Shown: piece after piece, positions 36,814 to 45,665 of the stretch
Numbering within the stretch: the stretch's first letter is position 1
How the letters are laid out: each line of letters opens with the position of its first letter
Source of the DNA: Candidatus Nitrosocosmicus oleophilus
Lineage (GTDB): Archaea; Thermoproteota; Nitrososphaeria; Nitrososphaerales; Nitrososphaeraceae
DNA: 64,000 nt
NCBI RefSeq assembly: GCF_000802205.1
Contig: NZ_CP012850.1
Coordinates: 2,754,587-2,818,586, forward strand
Reading direction: 5' to 3'
Translations under genes and position numbers: made by a program
Notes under the pieces: model-generated
What the model was told of the DNA's origin: nothing
The model's input: only the letters and a program-made list of their open reading frames with translations
The model's database searches: none

Positions 36814-37551
36814 TCAGGGGTTGTCAAAACAGGTTATGATCGCCTCAAAGTCAAAAGAGAAATCAGCCTCATTCCTTAGATAGAACGCCCAGCCTTCAAA
36901 ACCTTCTTCTAATGGGGTCTCGCCTAACATCCTAAAACTTGAATCAAAACCTGCAAGATACCCGTGTTCCAAAACTATATCCCCCGGATCACATTCTACT
37001 GTGACTAAGACTGGGTTCATATTGAATGGAATTTCGGTTTCATTATTTACTATGTACAAGTTAGAATCATCTATTTGATTAGGACCTGCTGGTCCCTCAG
37101 GTCCAATTGAACCAATAGCTCCTTGTGGTCCTTGTGGTCCTTGATTGCCCATCGGTCCAGCTGAACCAGTATCGCCTTTCGTACCTTGAGGCCCTGCCGG
37201 TCCTCTTTCTCCATTAGATCCTGGTATGCCCTGTGGACCTCGCTCCCCTTGAGGTCCCTGCGGCCCTGCTGGTCCCTCAGGTCCCTCTTTACCGACTTGA
37301 GCGGAACCAATATTTTGACCGGACAAATTATTACAACTTTGTGATGTGCTTTCACCGGAAACACACATGCTGTTCTGGTTTGTCTCCTGAGAACTTGTTT
37401 CACTTTGAGATGCTTTATTGCCTTCGCCTTTTTGACCCAAAGAATTACCTGATTGACCAAATACTAAATTAGACATTGAAGAATCAACAAAGCCAAATGA
37501 GATACCAATTATCAAAATTGACAATACAATAACAACAAATGTAATTTTCAC
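36814..37551 (-). CDS. Secreted collagen-like protein
   Basis: 245 residues. Signal peptide [20 protein letters not shown], then [12 protein letters not shown] and [20 protein letters not shown] (shared tag of this island). Residues about 90-160 are Gly-X-Y collagen repeats ([20 protein letters not shown] and on), followed by a globular C-terminal domain ending ITCFDNP. It probably forms trimeric stalks on the cell surface. The C-terminal domain and tag relate it to the gene at 34484. Confidence 0.85.
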   Translation of the reverse strand: MKITFVVIVLSILIIGISFGFVDSSMSNLVFGQSGNSLGQKGEGNKASQSETSSQETNQNSMCVSGESTSQSCNNLSGQNIGSAQVGKEGPEGPAGPQGPQGERGPQGIPGSNGERGPAGPQGTKGDTGSAGPMGNQGPQGPQGAIGSIGPEGPAGPNQIDDSNLYIVNNETEIPFNMNPVLVTVECDPGDIVLEHGYLAGFDSSFRMLGETPLEEGFEGWAFYLRNEADFSFDFEAIITCFDNP

Positions 37552-37733
37552 AAGAAGGGAACCCTGAAGGAATTATTAAGCATTCTTTAGATTTTCTATT
37601 GGCTTTTTTGCTTAACGAAAATACGCTAGCTTTCCCTTTTTCTTACTGGCTGATGATGAAATAATAAGTATATGGAAGTCAATATCCACATAAAATCCAA
37701 AAGATCTTTTAACATCTTTCTGTAAACACTACT

Positions 37734-38021
37734 ATGTCACTTCTCTCAAAAGCTGAAATACGATATTTAGAAGGCAGTAAGAAAATATCAAAATCATATG
37801 AGTATAAACTCAAGTCTATTCTCAAAAAGAAACTCGCCACTCTCTTGGATAAAGAATTGCCATTGCTAACCTCTTTATTTCCTAACCCAGATCTTACCAA
37901 ATTTAGTAAGGGGAGGAGCCCTCTCAAGGCGACGATCCCGGGTTCAAATCCCGGCCGGAGCATCCTCTGTTTGGAAAAAGAAGCCCAGTCTGAGTTTCTT
38001 TTAAGGATCTCTGTTTTATGA
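37734..38021 (+). CDS. SKAEI-family small basic protein (copy 2) running through the right att site
   Basis: MSLLSKAEIRYLEGSKKISK, then LKSILKKKLATLLDKELPLL; related to the gene at 14588. The natural protein probably ends near residue 62; the frame continues through the att repeat (SPLKATIPGSNPGRS is translated tRNA sequence) and stops at 38021. So integration has given it a foreign C-terminus, or the attP end once carried the true stop. Located at the element's right end, opposite the integrase. Confidence 0.6.
   Translation: MSLLSKAEIRYLEGSKKISKSYEYKLKSILKKKLATLLDKELPLLTSLFPNPDLTKFSKGRSPLKATIPGSNPGRSILCLEKEAQSEFLLRISVL
37918..37976 (+). repeat. att site copy 2 (right end of the element)
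   Basis: Identical over 59 bases to 15249-15307, i.e. the 3' half of tRNA-Glu plus TCCTCTGTTTGGAA. Only the 3' half is present, so no functional tRNA is made here. Confidence 0.88.
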
Positions 38022-38236
38022 GAATTTGTATACAGTTTTTTATCGTAGTGTATATCGCAGTATAAACATGAATAACCAATCTTTTTAAATGATCCGAGAC
38101 TTCCTATTCTGACATATGTAGAATTTAGGCCCCCTATTGCAGATCTTACATTTGGTCATAGACTATGAATATTTGAAACAATTGGGTTTAAAGCTTTTTT
38201 GAATGTATCCAATGGAGATAGTAATGGTGTCGTCAT

Positions 38237-38295
38237 TTGAGAGCGCGAAATGCTTAGCCGGACTGTGTGGTTAATTTAATTAATAACCTCTACAC
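38237..38295 (-). pseudogene. Inverted 5' half of tRNA-Glu, with intron
   Basis: Read on the minus strand, this stretch equals the tRNA-Glu gene from GTGTAG in the D arm, through the entire 27-nt intron, to CTCTCAA of the anticodon loop, with one mismatch in 59 bases. The acceptor strand before it (TCTGGA instead of CTCCGGTG) and everything after the anticodon are not tRNA. It is 260 bases from att copy 2 and in the opposite orientation. Its preservation indicates a recent copying or inversion event. Confidence 0.85.
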
Positions 38296-38379
38296 TCCAG
38301 AAGTCTTTGGATTTTTTTGTTCTATACGCATTGTTACACTGCGTAAAAGTTAAACCGTATAATTGTATATTCAAATCTA

Positions 38380-38967
38380 ATGGGTCGAAGCATCCCTTCA
38401 TTTAGACACTTAATTGAGATAGAGCGGGCTAACTGGTCTGAATTTAAGAAAGGACTATTAACAAAGAATGCGAGAGAAGCATTTGATATCATCTTTGAAA
38501 ACGCTAAACTGTACACTCAGTATCTATCTAATGCCAACAGACCAGTACCAATAGAGCCTATCATGATTGGTGCTTTGTTCCATAATTATAAAACACTTTT
38601 TAAGTTGAATAGTGAGTGTAAGTTAAGCGAACAATCAATATTAAAGAAAGTAGCAGAGTTGGAAAGAGAGAAACCTGTAGTCAAAGCATTGTTTGATAAA
38701 ACTTGCGAAAAATGGCTCGGTTTACTATACGCACTTCATAAAGATGATAGGGAACAACTACTAAGAATGCTAGTTGATTGTTGTAATAATTTGGACGATG
38801 GGGCGGCCAAGGCAGTAATGGACAAAGTTTCAGAGTCGAATATTTCAGTACTTTTCTTTTTCGGTCTTGTCTTGCAGAATCAAAAGATGATAGAGAGAAT
38901 TAGGAATTCATCTGAGAACAGGGAGAATATCAAAGCGAATGGTACATTATTTGACTATGTAGATTGA
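38380..38967 (+). CDS. Conserved archaeal hypothetical protein, 195 aa
   Basis: MGRSIPSFRHLIEIERANWS, then NAKLYTQYLSNANRPVPIEP. I recall this as a widely conserved Nitrososphaeria protein of unknown function, mostly helical and cytoplasmic. Its presence shows that the chromosome resumes right of att copy 2. No motif reveals the activity. Confidence 0.75.
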   Translation: MGRSIPSFRHLIEIERANWSEFKKGLLTKNAREAFDIIFENAKLYTQYLSNANRPVPIEPIMIGALFHNYKTLFKLNSECKLSEQSILKKVAELEREKPVVKALFDKTCEKWLGLLYALHKDDREQLLRMLVDCCNNLDDGAAKAVMDKVSESNISVLFFFGLVLQNQKMIERIRNSSENRENIKANGTLFDYVD

Positions 38968-39181
38968 TATGTTCTAAGCTTAGGTTATGGCGGCCGCTTT
39001 ATCGAAACTAGAAATTCTTTTTTGTAATTGATGAAGACTATTTTAGTGTGCTATCGGCAAAACTTTTGAAGTTAAAAAACTAGAATTTAGATGTTTTTCA
39101 TTAACTAAAATTCCTGATTTTGAGTAACATGCTATGCAAGTTAAATAGCGGATTAACGTAACAAAACAATATGATTTAATA

Positions 39182-39694
39182 ATGTTAAAGGTTTTTGGTT
39201 TGATAACAATTACAATAACGGCCTTGATTTTCTTAACGATATGGGCCCCAACAATTTTAGCCCAACAGCAAACAACAGACTGGACAACATATTATAGCCC
39301 AGATTATAAATTCTCCTTTGATTATCCAGACAATAGCAATATTTCAGACTTGCAGGGGACATGGTTTGATAAAAGTTTCATATCCCCTAATGTTTCATAT
39401 GTGGTCAATATTGACAAATCTTCATTGATAGATCCACATGAGCTTGCAGTGATTAACTCATTAACGTTACCTCCTCATCAAACACTAATGGAAGGTGGGG
39501 TTCAACGTTTGGATCAAGGTGGAATAAAAGGTTATTACTATTCGGTAATGAATCATAAGACTCCAAGTATCATGACTTTTGTACACTTTAGCAACAATGG
39601 CAATGTATATTCATTCAAAATATTAGGTCCAAATGGTAGTTTAGACACGAGGAATATTGATAAAGTGGTAAGTTCGATAAAGTTTTTCGATTAG
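39182..39694 (+). CDS. Secreted PsbP-like protein, 170 aa
   Basis: Signal peptide (LITITITALIFLTIWAPTIL), then WTTYYSPDYKFSFDYPDNSN, the PsbP-like opening shared with the proteins at 6.8, 24.6 and 57.8 kb, and an end typical of the group (NIDKVVSSIKFFD). Probably a soluble or lipid-linked extracytoplasmic protein; function not known. Confidence 0.7.
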   Translation: MLKVFGLITITITALIFLTIWAPTILAQQQTTDWTTYYSPDYKFSFDYPDNSNISDLQGTWFDKSFISPNVSYVVNIDKSSLIDPHELAVINSLTLPPHQTLMEGGVQRLDQGGIKGYYYSVMNHKTPSIMTFVHFSNNGNVYSFKILGPNGSLDTRNIDKVVSSIKFFD

Positions 39695-39897
39695 GGATTT
39701 TTGTAACAAAATCAGTTCTTCTTCTTAAACAAATTGCCGGTGACTGATCTGAAGTTCCAGTTATTGCAGTTAGGTTGTGTGGGGCTTTTTGTTTCTCATA
39801 AATCGACTTGATTTTATGTATTTTTTATAAAGTTTTTGTACATCAAGTTAATTTGTTATCAGATAACTAGTAAAAAAAGGAGGAAGAAGAAAAAAGA

Positions 39898-40653
39898 TTA
39901 ATCGCTACTTCTCACAGTTCCCAGTTTTTTATCTCCACCAGCTTTGTTATAATCTGTTATCGTATCACTTCCCTTACCACAATTGAACTTGTCAGCAGCA
40001 GCAGCACCTGTCAAGGTATCGTCACCCTTGCCAGCTTTAATCTTGTCATTTCCTGCTTCGCCATAGTTAAAGTCATTACCCTTACCGCGAGTGATTCTAT
40101 CATTTCCTGCTTCGCCATAGTTGAAATCATTTCCATCTCCACTGTTTATAGTGTCATCTCCTCCTACACCACTGCCTTCATAGTTATCTCCAAAATTGTC
40201 ATCATCACCATCTCCACTGTTTATTACATCATCTCCACCATCACCAGCACCATTATCATTATCACCAAGGTTGACATCATTTCCATCTCCGCTATCTATA
40301 TTGTCGTCGCCTGCTTTACCGCTGTTAGTGTCATACCCATCTCCGCTATCTATATTGTCGTCGCCTGCTTTACCGCTGTTAGTGTCATACCCATCTCCGC
40401 TATCTATGTTATCATCTCCAACAGTTCCTTCAATATTATCATTACCAGGCGTGCCCTCGAAATCATCAACAAATACGTTAAATGAAGAAACTGGAGGCAT
40501 AAAGAATCCAGAAAATACAACTACTGTGAATAAGAGTATAATCATTTTTTTAAGAGCATTAATTTTGTAAAGTTTTGAGAATATTAACTGTGTGAACATG
40601 TTGGTAACTTTGCATATAAATGATTGTATAATATTGGAAAAAATTGTCGACAA
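39898..40653 (-). CDS. Secreted RTX-like Gly/Asp repeat protein
   Basis: 251 residues. A hydrophobic leader (MIILLFTVVVFSGFFMPPVS) is followed by about 15 nonapeptide-like units of the GGDDxIxSGDGxD type (GDDVINSGDGDD, GNDKIKAGKGDDTLTG), the calcium-binding beta-roll of RTX proteins. The unit DDNIDSGDGYDTNSGKAG is duplicated in tandem, visible also in the DNA at 40300-40400. The C-terminus (DKFNCGKGSDTITDYNKA) resembles the usual cap. It would fold outside the cell on binding calcium. Confidence 0.8.
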   Translation of the reverse strand: MSTIFSNIIQSFICKVTNMFTQLIFSKLYKINALKKMIILLFTVVVFSGFFMPPVSSFNVFVDDFEGTPGNDNIEGTVGDDNIDSGDGYDTNSGKAGDDNIDSGDGYDTNSGKAGDDNIDSGDGNDVNLGDNDNGAGDGGDDVINSGDGDDDNFGDNYEGSGVGGDDTINSGDGNDFNYGEAGNDRITRGKGNDFNYGEAGNDKIKAGKGDDTLTGAAAADKFNCGKGSDTITDYNKAGGDKKLGTVRSSD

Positions 40654-40986
40654 AATGAAATATATTTACATTACGTTTATATCTCTTCGCAAGGGTGTAT
40701 TCGAAACTTAATTACAACTTTATCTGACCATATTAGTGATAAGATGAGAGTTCTACAACCAAATACCATTAACAGGTTTTTATGATTATTTCATTAAACT
40801 TTTTGTCTAATTCATACATGCAGAGAGGATAAGCATGCATTAATCAATTCTATTATGATTAGATATGAAATAAATAGTCCAAATACTTGTCAAAATTTGA
40901 ACAAATTTCACTTGTTCGGATTGTTATAATAAAGATATGTCAATAGTTTTATGTAACAAAGTACTAGAAGATCAAAGGTATGTAAA
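40654..40986. other. Non-coding spacer
   Basis: About 330 A/T-rich bases between divergent genes; no feature stands out beyond probable promoters. Confidence 0.3.
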
Positions 40987-41223
40987 TTGAATATTAGCAT
41001 ATCGGAATCTGATAGATGCTTTGTAAAATATGAAAAGTTAAAAGACAATTTCAAATGGTTTTATTCAAATCATGAAGAATTGAAAAGAGATTATAACGAT
41101 CAGTACATCGCTATTAAGAATAGAAAACAAATAGACAGTGATTTCAATTTAGATCTATTACTCCATAGGTTGAATTTAAACAACTGTGATGAATCAATAG
41201 CCATCGAATATGTAAACAATTGA
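40987..41223 (+). CDS. Small DUF5678-like protein
   Basis: 78 residues. FKWFYSNHEELKRDYNDQYI, then AIKNRKQIDSD, resembles the DUF5678 signature (W-F-x5-eel-x5-gqyiAIkn). Cytoplasmic, function unknown. The start is TTG at 40987; no ATG is nearby. Confidence 0.55.
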   Translation: MNISISESDRCFVKYEKLKDNFKWFYSNHEELKRDYNDQYIAIKNRKQIDSDFNLDLLLHRLNLNNCDESIAIEYVNN

Positions 41224-41400
41224 TATCATACGATTAATGATTAGCGAATGAAGATATAACAAAAGGATTGTAGTTTAGAAAAAAATGGTAGAATGAACAA
41301 TTAGCAACTATAGTCTCAAAACTCCGAATTTACAGTTTGTTATAGCGATGGCATAGATCTTCCTACAGCATCTTTTCATGTGGATCCGAGGTTATAGTGC

Positions 41401-41422
41401 TGAAAGAAAAAACTATCCCTAG
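41401..41422 (-). repeat. Dispersed motif copy 13
   Basis: TGAAAGAAAAAACTATCCCT on the plus strand, a divergent copy, 102 bases behind the minus-strand zinc-ribbon gene. Confidence 0.55.
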
Positions 41423-41523
41423 CACAACAACCTAAAGCAGTCATCTGATTCTGACAAATGAGATGATGGATAACACATCATATCGACAAAAATTTCATTG
41501 TTGTTTATCAATACAAAGCTGCC

Positions 41524-41745
41524 TTAGTACCGCTTTATGGTTTCTTCCCTGTATTTCTTTCTCATTCCCAAGCCACGAAATGACCTTGTTCTTAGCTTAT
41601 AGTTACAACAAGGACAACATGGTTTTCCATCCCAGTGTATGAAAATTTCACATACGCTACATCTTTTCTGTCCTTCCTTGTATCTAGATGGGATATTGGG
41701 ATTTCTTTTAGCTTTGTATCTTTCACAGATTCCGTTACAACTCAA
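41524..41745 (-). CDS. Small zinc-ribbon protein
   Basis: 73 residues, MSCNGICERYKAKRNPNIPS. Cys pairs KRCSVCEIF and GKPCCPCCNY form a probable zinc ribbon; the ends are very basic. A nearly complete copy with one in-frame TGA lies at 47008-47238. It may bind nucleic acid. No family name known to me. Confidence 0.65.
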   Translation of the reverse strand: MSCNGICERYKAKRNPNIPSRYKEGQKRCSVCEIFIHWDGKPCCPCCNYKLRTRSFRGLGMRKKYREETIKRY

Positions 41746-42121
41746 TTACTATATTTCGGGAGAACTAATCTAGATGGGAAATAAATATTTTATTGCATTT
41801 CTCCCATGTCAACACATTTCATACCTTCATGGGCCCCAAAAAACACATAAACTTCAAAGATTTATCTTTCAAAGAAATTCATTAGTAACCTATTTTTCGC
41901 CTTATGATTTAAGATTTGTATAGGGGTCTTCCATTAGCATAATAGATACCACGTCAAAAGCGTAGGATAGGGACTTTTGTTTTTGAGGCCGCTGCTAGGT
42001 TTTAATTAAACAATTACATTAAGCATTTAGAACTGGGTTATTGGCTTCATTCTATCATGCATTGGAATTGAAATATATAGTTTAGAAATAACTTAAATAT
42101 TTATGATGGTTTTGTAAGGTA
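41746..42121. other. Non-coding spacer
   Basis: About 375 bases, no gene or repeat recognised. Confidence 0.3.
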
Positions 42122-42415
42122 TTGGATGAGTTTGAAATTACCAGTGTTGTAAAAGATAAAAACGGCATTATATCACACTGTAATGTTAAAGGGTATGGCA
42201 TCCAAGATGTTTCAACGATAGAGAGATTGATTAGCGAAGATGCTTGTTCCTTTTTTATCTATGATGGAGAACAAAAGAAAAATGTGTTGGCTAAAACTTC
42301 AAATGGAGAAATATATCTTACCACCAATGCTAGCGGCACTGGTACAAACGGATTAGACTTTTTACCCCTATTCGATGAAATTTTATTAAGACAGCTGATA
42401 GAATCTGTTCGCTGA
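42122..42415 (+). CDS. DUF3892-like small protein
   Basis: 97 residues starting TTG. FEITSVVKDKNGIISHCNVK ... YLTTNASGTGTNGLDFLPLF matches the DUF3892 pattern (two short strands, a helix, then YLxTxPDGTxxNNLxxLP). Small cytoplasmic protein of unknown role. Confidence 0.6.
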   Translation: MDEFEITSVVKDKNGIISHCNVKGYGIQDVSTIERLISEDACSFFIYDGEQKKNVLAKTSNGEIYLTTNASGTGTNGLDFLPLFDEILLRQLIESVR

Positions 42416-42579
42416 AGTAGATTTCTTCAGATTTACAACAAACTCATAACCATCAGCAAAAAGTCAAGATTTCTTATAATTATCAGATTTTACTGTTACT
42501 ACTTGCAGGTTTGTTCTTGGAACATAGTTGAAGTATATGGGGCCCCAAGTTCTCCAAGTTTACTGGCTTTTGAATCACT

Positions 42580-42745
42580 CAGAAATTTGGGCCCTCTTAA
42601 AGTCGATACTATCTAATAAATCCCCTTTGCAATCTCCTGTAATTAAGAGAATTTTTACATGAGAGTTGTATTTCCTAATCTCTTTAGCCTATTCCAGCCC
42701 ATCCAAACTAACCATAATCATATCTACAAGTATCAAACACTATCT
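42580..42745 (-). pseudogene. Decayed response-regulator receiver domain
   Basis: On the minus strand, LVDMIMVSLDGLE-stop-AKEIRKYNSHVKILLITGD is readable in one frame. LVDMIMVSLDGLE corresponds to the LVDIRMPKVNGYQ phospho-acceptor segment of the receiver at 9.2 kb. The rest of the domain and its start are lost. It lies in a 660-base non-coding stretch (42416-43078) that otherwise shows nothing. Confidence 0.5.
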
Positions 42746-43078
42746 CCCTGGACACGGTTTAAAATGGTCAGTAATGGTTACTAATGTATTTAAACACTGA
42801 AGATTCGATTAAAAGTTTCAAAAAGTATAGTACTTTAGAACTGCAAGATAACTCGCTATCTAGCATGGACATATATCATCCAACTCGATTAAACGGCCTA
42901 GAAGTAGTTACCCCATCTATCCGGAAACATGATTTCACATCCTCTTACTAGTGAATAATGTAGTTTAGTCAACCTTGTGTTATCGGATCACATCTGGAAA
43001 ATCGATCTAAAAATAGCAGGCGCTGCTTATAAAAACAGAATTTGTTCCTCTTAATAACCTAAAAAAGGTGATAAACAG

Positions 43079-44212
43079 TTAAGAGATAAAGAATTGAACT
43101 ACCTCGGGTTTCTCTGCAGGAGAGTTTTTCCCAAATATGTACTGATTATAGTCGTCACCATAATCAAGATTTACCTCAAATTCAATCCCTATAGGAACGT
43201 CGCTTGATTTGAATGTAAATGTCTTTGAAACAGTTTGTCCAGCTGGGAAATAGACACCGTATACCGGCTTGAAGATGTTTTCGGGGAAATGAACTACACT
43301 AACGGTGATTCCACCGTACGTATCCCGTGGTAACTGGTTTGTAACTTCAACAATCACCTTAAAGGTTCCCTCTGAATTTGAGAGTGGCTGGTTGCTTCCA
43401 TTAGAACAAATTTCAAATCCATCATTGTATCCACTCATGAATTCTGGTGTGTGATAGTTAGGTCCCTTCCCTGCTTGATTTATGTATCTCTTAGAGGGAT
43501 CAGATATTTTTGCATCCGAACAACCATGGGTGTATCCTGAATTGTAAGCGAGATTATTCGAACCACCGTTACCACCTTCATCTACCTTGCAGTCCGCAAG
43601 GTAAGGATATGTCCTACATACATCTTCTTTGTATCCACATGTTTTCATTTCAGGTCTAAATATCATGCCAGATGGACATCCATCCGAATTGGGAATGCAT
43701 CTTCCAGTTTCATCATCATCTGCACTATGATACCCGTCAGGACATTCATCATGTTCCGGAAAACACTGACCATCCTCATTCATATTAAAGCCTTCAGGAC
43801 AATTACCATTTTCATCAGGAGCACATTTGGGTAATGATGGGTCAAACAAACAATCTTCATCAGGTTGTGAATCAGAAGATCCACTCAATGTATTTGATCC
43901 GCCGGCTATGTCTTGTTCATCATTTATAACATCTGACCTATTTTCTGCAGAGCCAGTTTCTGATGTAGGTTGCTCATTTGTACTTTCAGTGATTCCTTCT
44001 TGAGAAGTATGTGGAATAGATGGAATTACTTTTTCAGTTTGAGAATTTGTTTCATTAGGTTGTCCATACACATTCCAGTTTGAAGTGGCTGAGCCCAGAA
44101 TAAGAGTGGATAAAATTGTGAATATTAAAAGAATACTAACAATATGTTGTATTTTTTTTATATTTATATTGCTAAATTTAATATAAGGATATCGATCAAC
44201 ACTTTTTATCAA
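43079..44212 (-). CDS. Secreted Cys-rich multi-domain surface protein
   Basis: 377 residues. Hydrophobic leader (IVSILLIFTILSTLILGSAT), a Ser/Glu-rich spacer, then about 95 residues of Cys-rich units (NGNCPEGFNMNEDGQCFPEH, DECPDGYHSADDDETGRCIP, DGCPSGMIFRPEMKTC), then the HGC-domain shared with the gene at 27.1 kb, then a C-terminal beta domain (TFKVIVEVTNQLPRDTYGGI). The Cys units resemble EGF/thrombospondin-like knots, so it is likely an adhesin or cell-envelope structural protein. Confidence 0.75.
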   Translation of the reverse strand: MIKSVDRYPYIKFSNINIKKIQHIVSILLIFTILSTLILGSATSNWNVYGQPNETNSQTEKVIPSIPHTSQEGITESTNEQPTSETGSAENRSDVINDEQDIAGGSNTLSGSSDSQPDEDCLFDPSLPKCAPDENGNCPEGFNMNEDGQCFPEHDECPDGYHSADDDETGRCIPNSDGCPSGMIFRPEMKTCGYKEDVCRTYPYLADCKVDEGGNGGSNNLAYNSGYTHGCSDAKISDPSKRYINQAGKGPNYHTPEFMSGYNDGFEICSNGSNQPLSNSEGTFKVIVEVTNQLPRDTYGGITVSVVHFPENIFKPVYGVYFPAGQTVSKTFTFKSSDVPIGIEFEVNLDYGDDYNQYIFGKNSPAEKPEVVQFFIS

Positions 44213-44400
44213 TATTTAATATTGTAAATGCAATTCTAAAAAGATTTCTTATAGGACATCAAGAACAGGTGATATAGTTGAATCGCTGTTAGCAAATGTA
44301 TATAATTGAATTGATACTAAACTAAGAAAAACATAAGATTGAAAATGTAATATTTGTATTAAATCCTCGTATTCGATCTCTACAAGGTTAGATACTAATC

Positions 44401-44422
44401 GCTAAGGGGTATTTTTTCTATC
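44401..44422 (+). repeat. Dispersed motif copy 14
   Basis: GCTAAGGGGTATTTTTTCTA, a weak copy in plus orientation with no plus-strand gene directly before it. Confidence 0.45.
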
Positions 44423-44507
44423 AGCCATGGAGATATTGTCGTTTTTGAAAGGGGGAATAAGAATCATTTTATACCCTTGTAACTTTGACGAAGGTTCATT
44501 AAATGAC

Positions 44508-44539
44508 AAGGCCTCGCACTATGTAGAGTGCAAGACCTT
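44508..44539. other. Hairpin (copy B)
   Basis: AAGGCCTCGCACT pairs with AGTGCAAGACCTT across a 6-base loop with two mismatches. It shares TGCAAGACC and the following TTT-A/G-AGG-like sequence with the hairpin at 35084. Confidence 0.5.
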
Positions 44540-44802
44540 TGAGGAAGTAATGGTTGCCGTCGCGTAGAATTCTCATAATAGATTTAATAATATTATGGTA
44601 CTTTTTTTTATTCAAAAATTCTTCTATCTACTTATACTTTGTTGTCATAGGAATGATCTAAATGGATACTGTTCATAGCTTCAAGTCCATATCATATTTG
44701 ATATAGCTTAGGAGATAACCGTCCACATTATGAATGGTTCAAGTGATGCAAGTGACGCAAATATAGAGTCCCTGTTCAGATCTTTTGATAAAGTGTGATG
44801 TC

Positions 44803-44893
44803 GGCCCCACTGCCAAAATCAATATTAATATTTCAAATGTGTAATCATGCAGATGTGTCGTAATGGTAGTAAAGGTAAGCCGTCGTCAAGATA
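44803..44893 (+). repeat. 90-bp repeat (copy A)
   Basis: Shares TTAATATTTCAAATGTGT and CGTAATGGTAGTAAAGGTAA with 46681-46771. In one frame both encode a short basic peptide (RNGSKGKPS) after a Cys, so it may be the remnant of a small gene. Confidence 0.65.
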
Positions 44894-45052
44894 TTCAATA
44901 AATCTTAGACAATATTTATACCCATTTTCATTCCCAAGTAATTCTACATATCTAAGAAAATCGCCGAACCTGCACATGATCCCCTTTTAGGTTTTATACC
45001 GGCTAATTTTTCTAACTTTAACGGCGCTATTTAGTCAAAATACGAATCATAT

Positions 45053-45250
45053 TCAATCTTCATAATAGTCAGCATCATAGTGCTTATACATTTCCAACCA
45101 AGTTCTAAAAATGTATTCTTTGATATCTTTATCTTTAATCAATCCAATAACATATTGAGTTCTTGTGTGATTACTTGGAGGGGGCCAGTATTTTTTCCCT
45201 CTCGGCTCTACGTTTAAATCAGGACCATACAATCCACCGCCTAAAGTCAT
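45053..45250 (-). CDS. Hypothetical 65-aa protein
   Basis: MTLGGGLYGPDLNVEPRGKK, then YWPPPSNHTRTQYVIGLIKD and a Tyr/Asp-rich end. Compact, ATG start, plausible gene. No family recognised. Confidence 0.5.
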   Translation of the reverse strand: MTLGGGLYGPDLNVEPRGKKYWPPPSNHTRTQYVIGLIKDKDIKEYIFRTWLEMYKHYDADYYED

Positions 45251-45665
45251 CTTGGTACCCCTCCAGTTTTTTTCATGAAAAAATTTCCAGTGGCTTTAGG
45301 ACACAAAATTAGCCAATAATATTTGCCAAATTGCAATCAATAGTCTCCAGTTTTTTAGTTCTATGAATATATAAGCATATATTGTTTCGTTGAATTATTG
45401 GACTGAATAGTAGCAGTTCTCAGAATGGGACGATTCGGAAGGGTTTCAGAAATAGTCCCTAAACAGAGAACCAATCCACTTTTGATAATTCATGGGGTTT
45501 AACGTTACACGAACTTTAGCCATCTACAAAACTGTAAATCATTGAATCGAATGGTTACCTAGATATTTTGACCATCCAAGATTAATCATGGGTTATAATA
45601 GTATTGAAAACCATTTGTAGGTTTTGCAAGTTAGTGTAGACATTATGTGGTACTCTATCCCAAGC
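45251..45665. other. Non-coding spacer
   Basis: About 415 bases between two minus-strand genes; nothing recognised beyond probable promoter sequence for the left gene. Confidence 0.3.

Larger units (their letters stand above)
15251..37976. mobile_element. Integrated element in tRNA-Glu, about 22.7 kb
   Basis: Bounded by perfect 59-bp direct repeats. The integrase begins inside the left repeat; then come a small gene, a Walker-type ATPase and a truncated primase-X-like gene (replication side), a middle section with DUF4062, HEPN-like and secreted proteins, and a right end with RHH-like, collagen-like and SKAEI genes. No capsid, portal or terminase-like gene is evident, so a plasmid-like integrative element is more likely than a provirus. 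Several cargo genes are broken, so it may no longer be mobile, although the integrase looks intact. Confidence 0.75.
44213..45052. other. Non-coding region with repeats
   Basis: About 840 bases. Contains motif copy 14 (44401), hairpin copy B (44508-44539) and the 90-bp repeat copy A (44803-44893). No gene recognised. Confidence 0.4.

Noticed and set aside
37071-37460. Minus-strand frame overlapping the collagen-like gene
   Set aside because: It is an out-of-frame reading of the collagen repeats, with no start or domain of its own.
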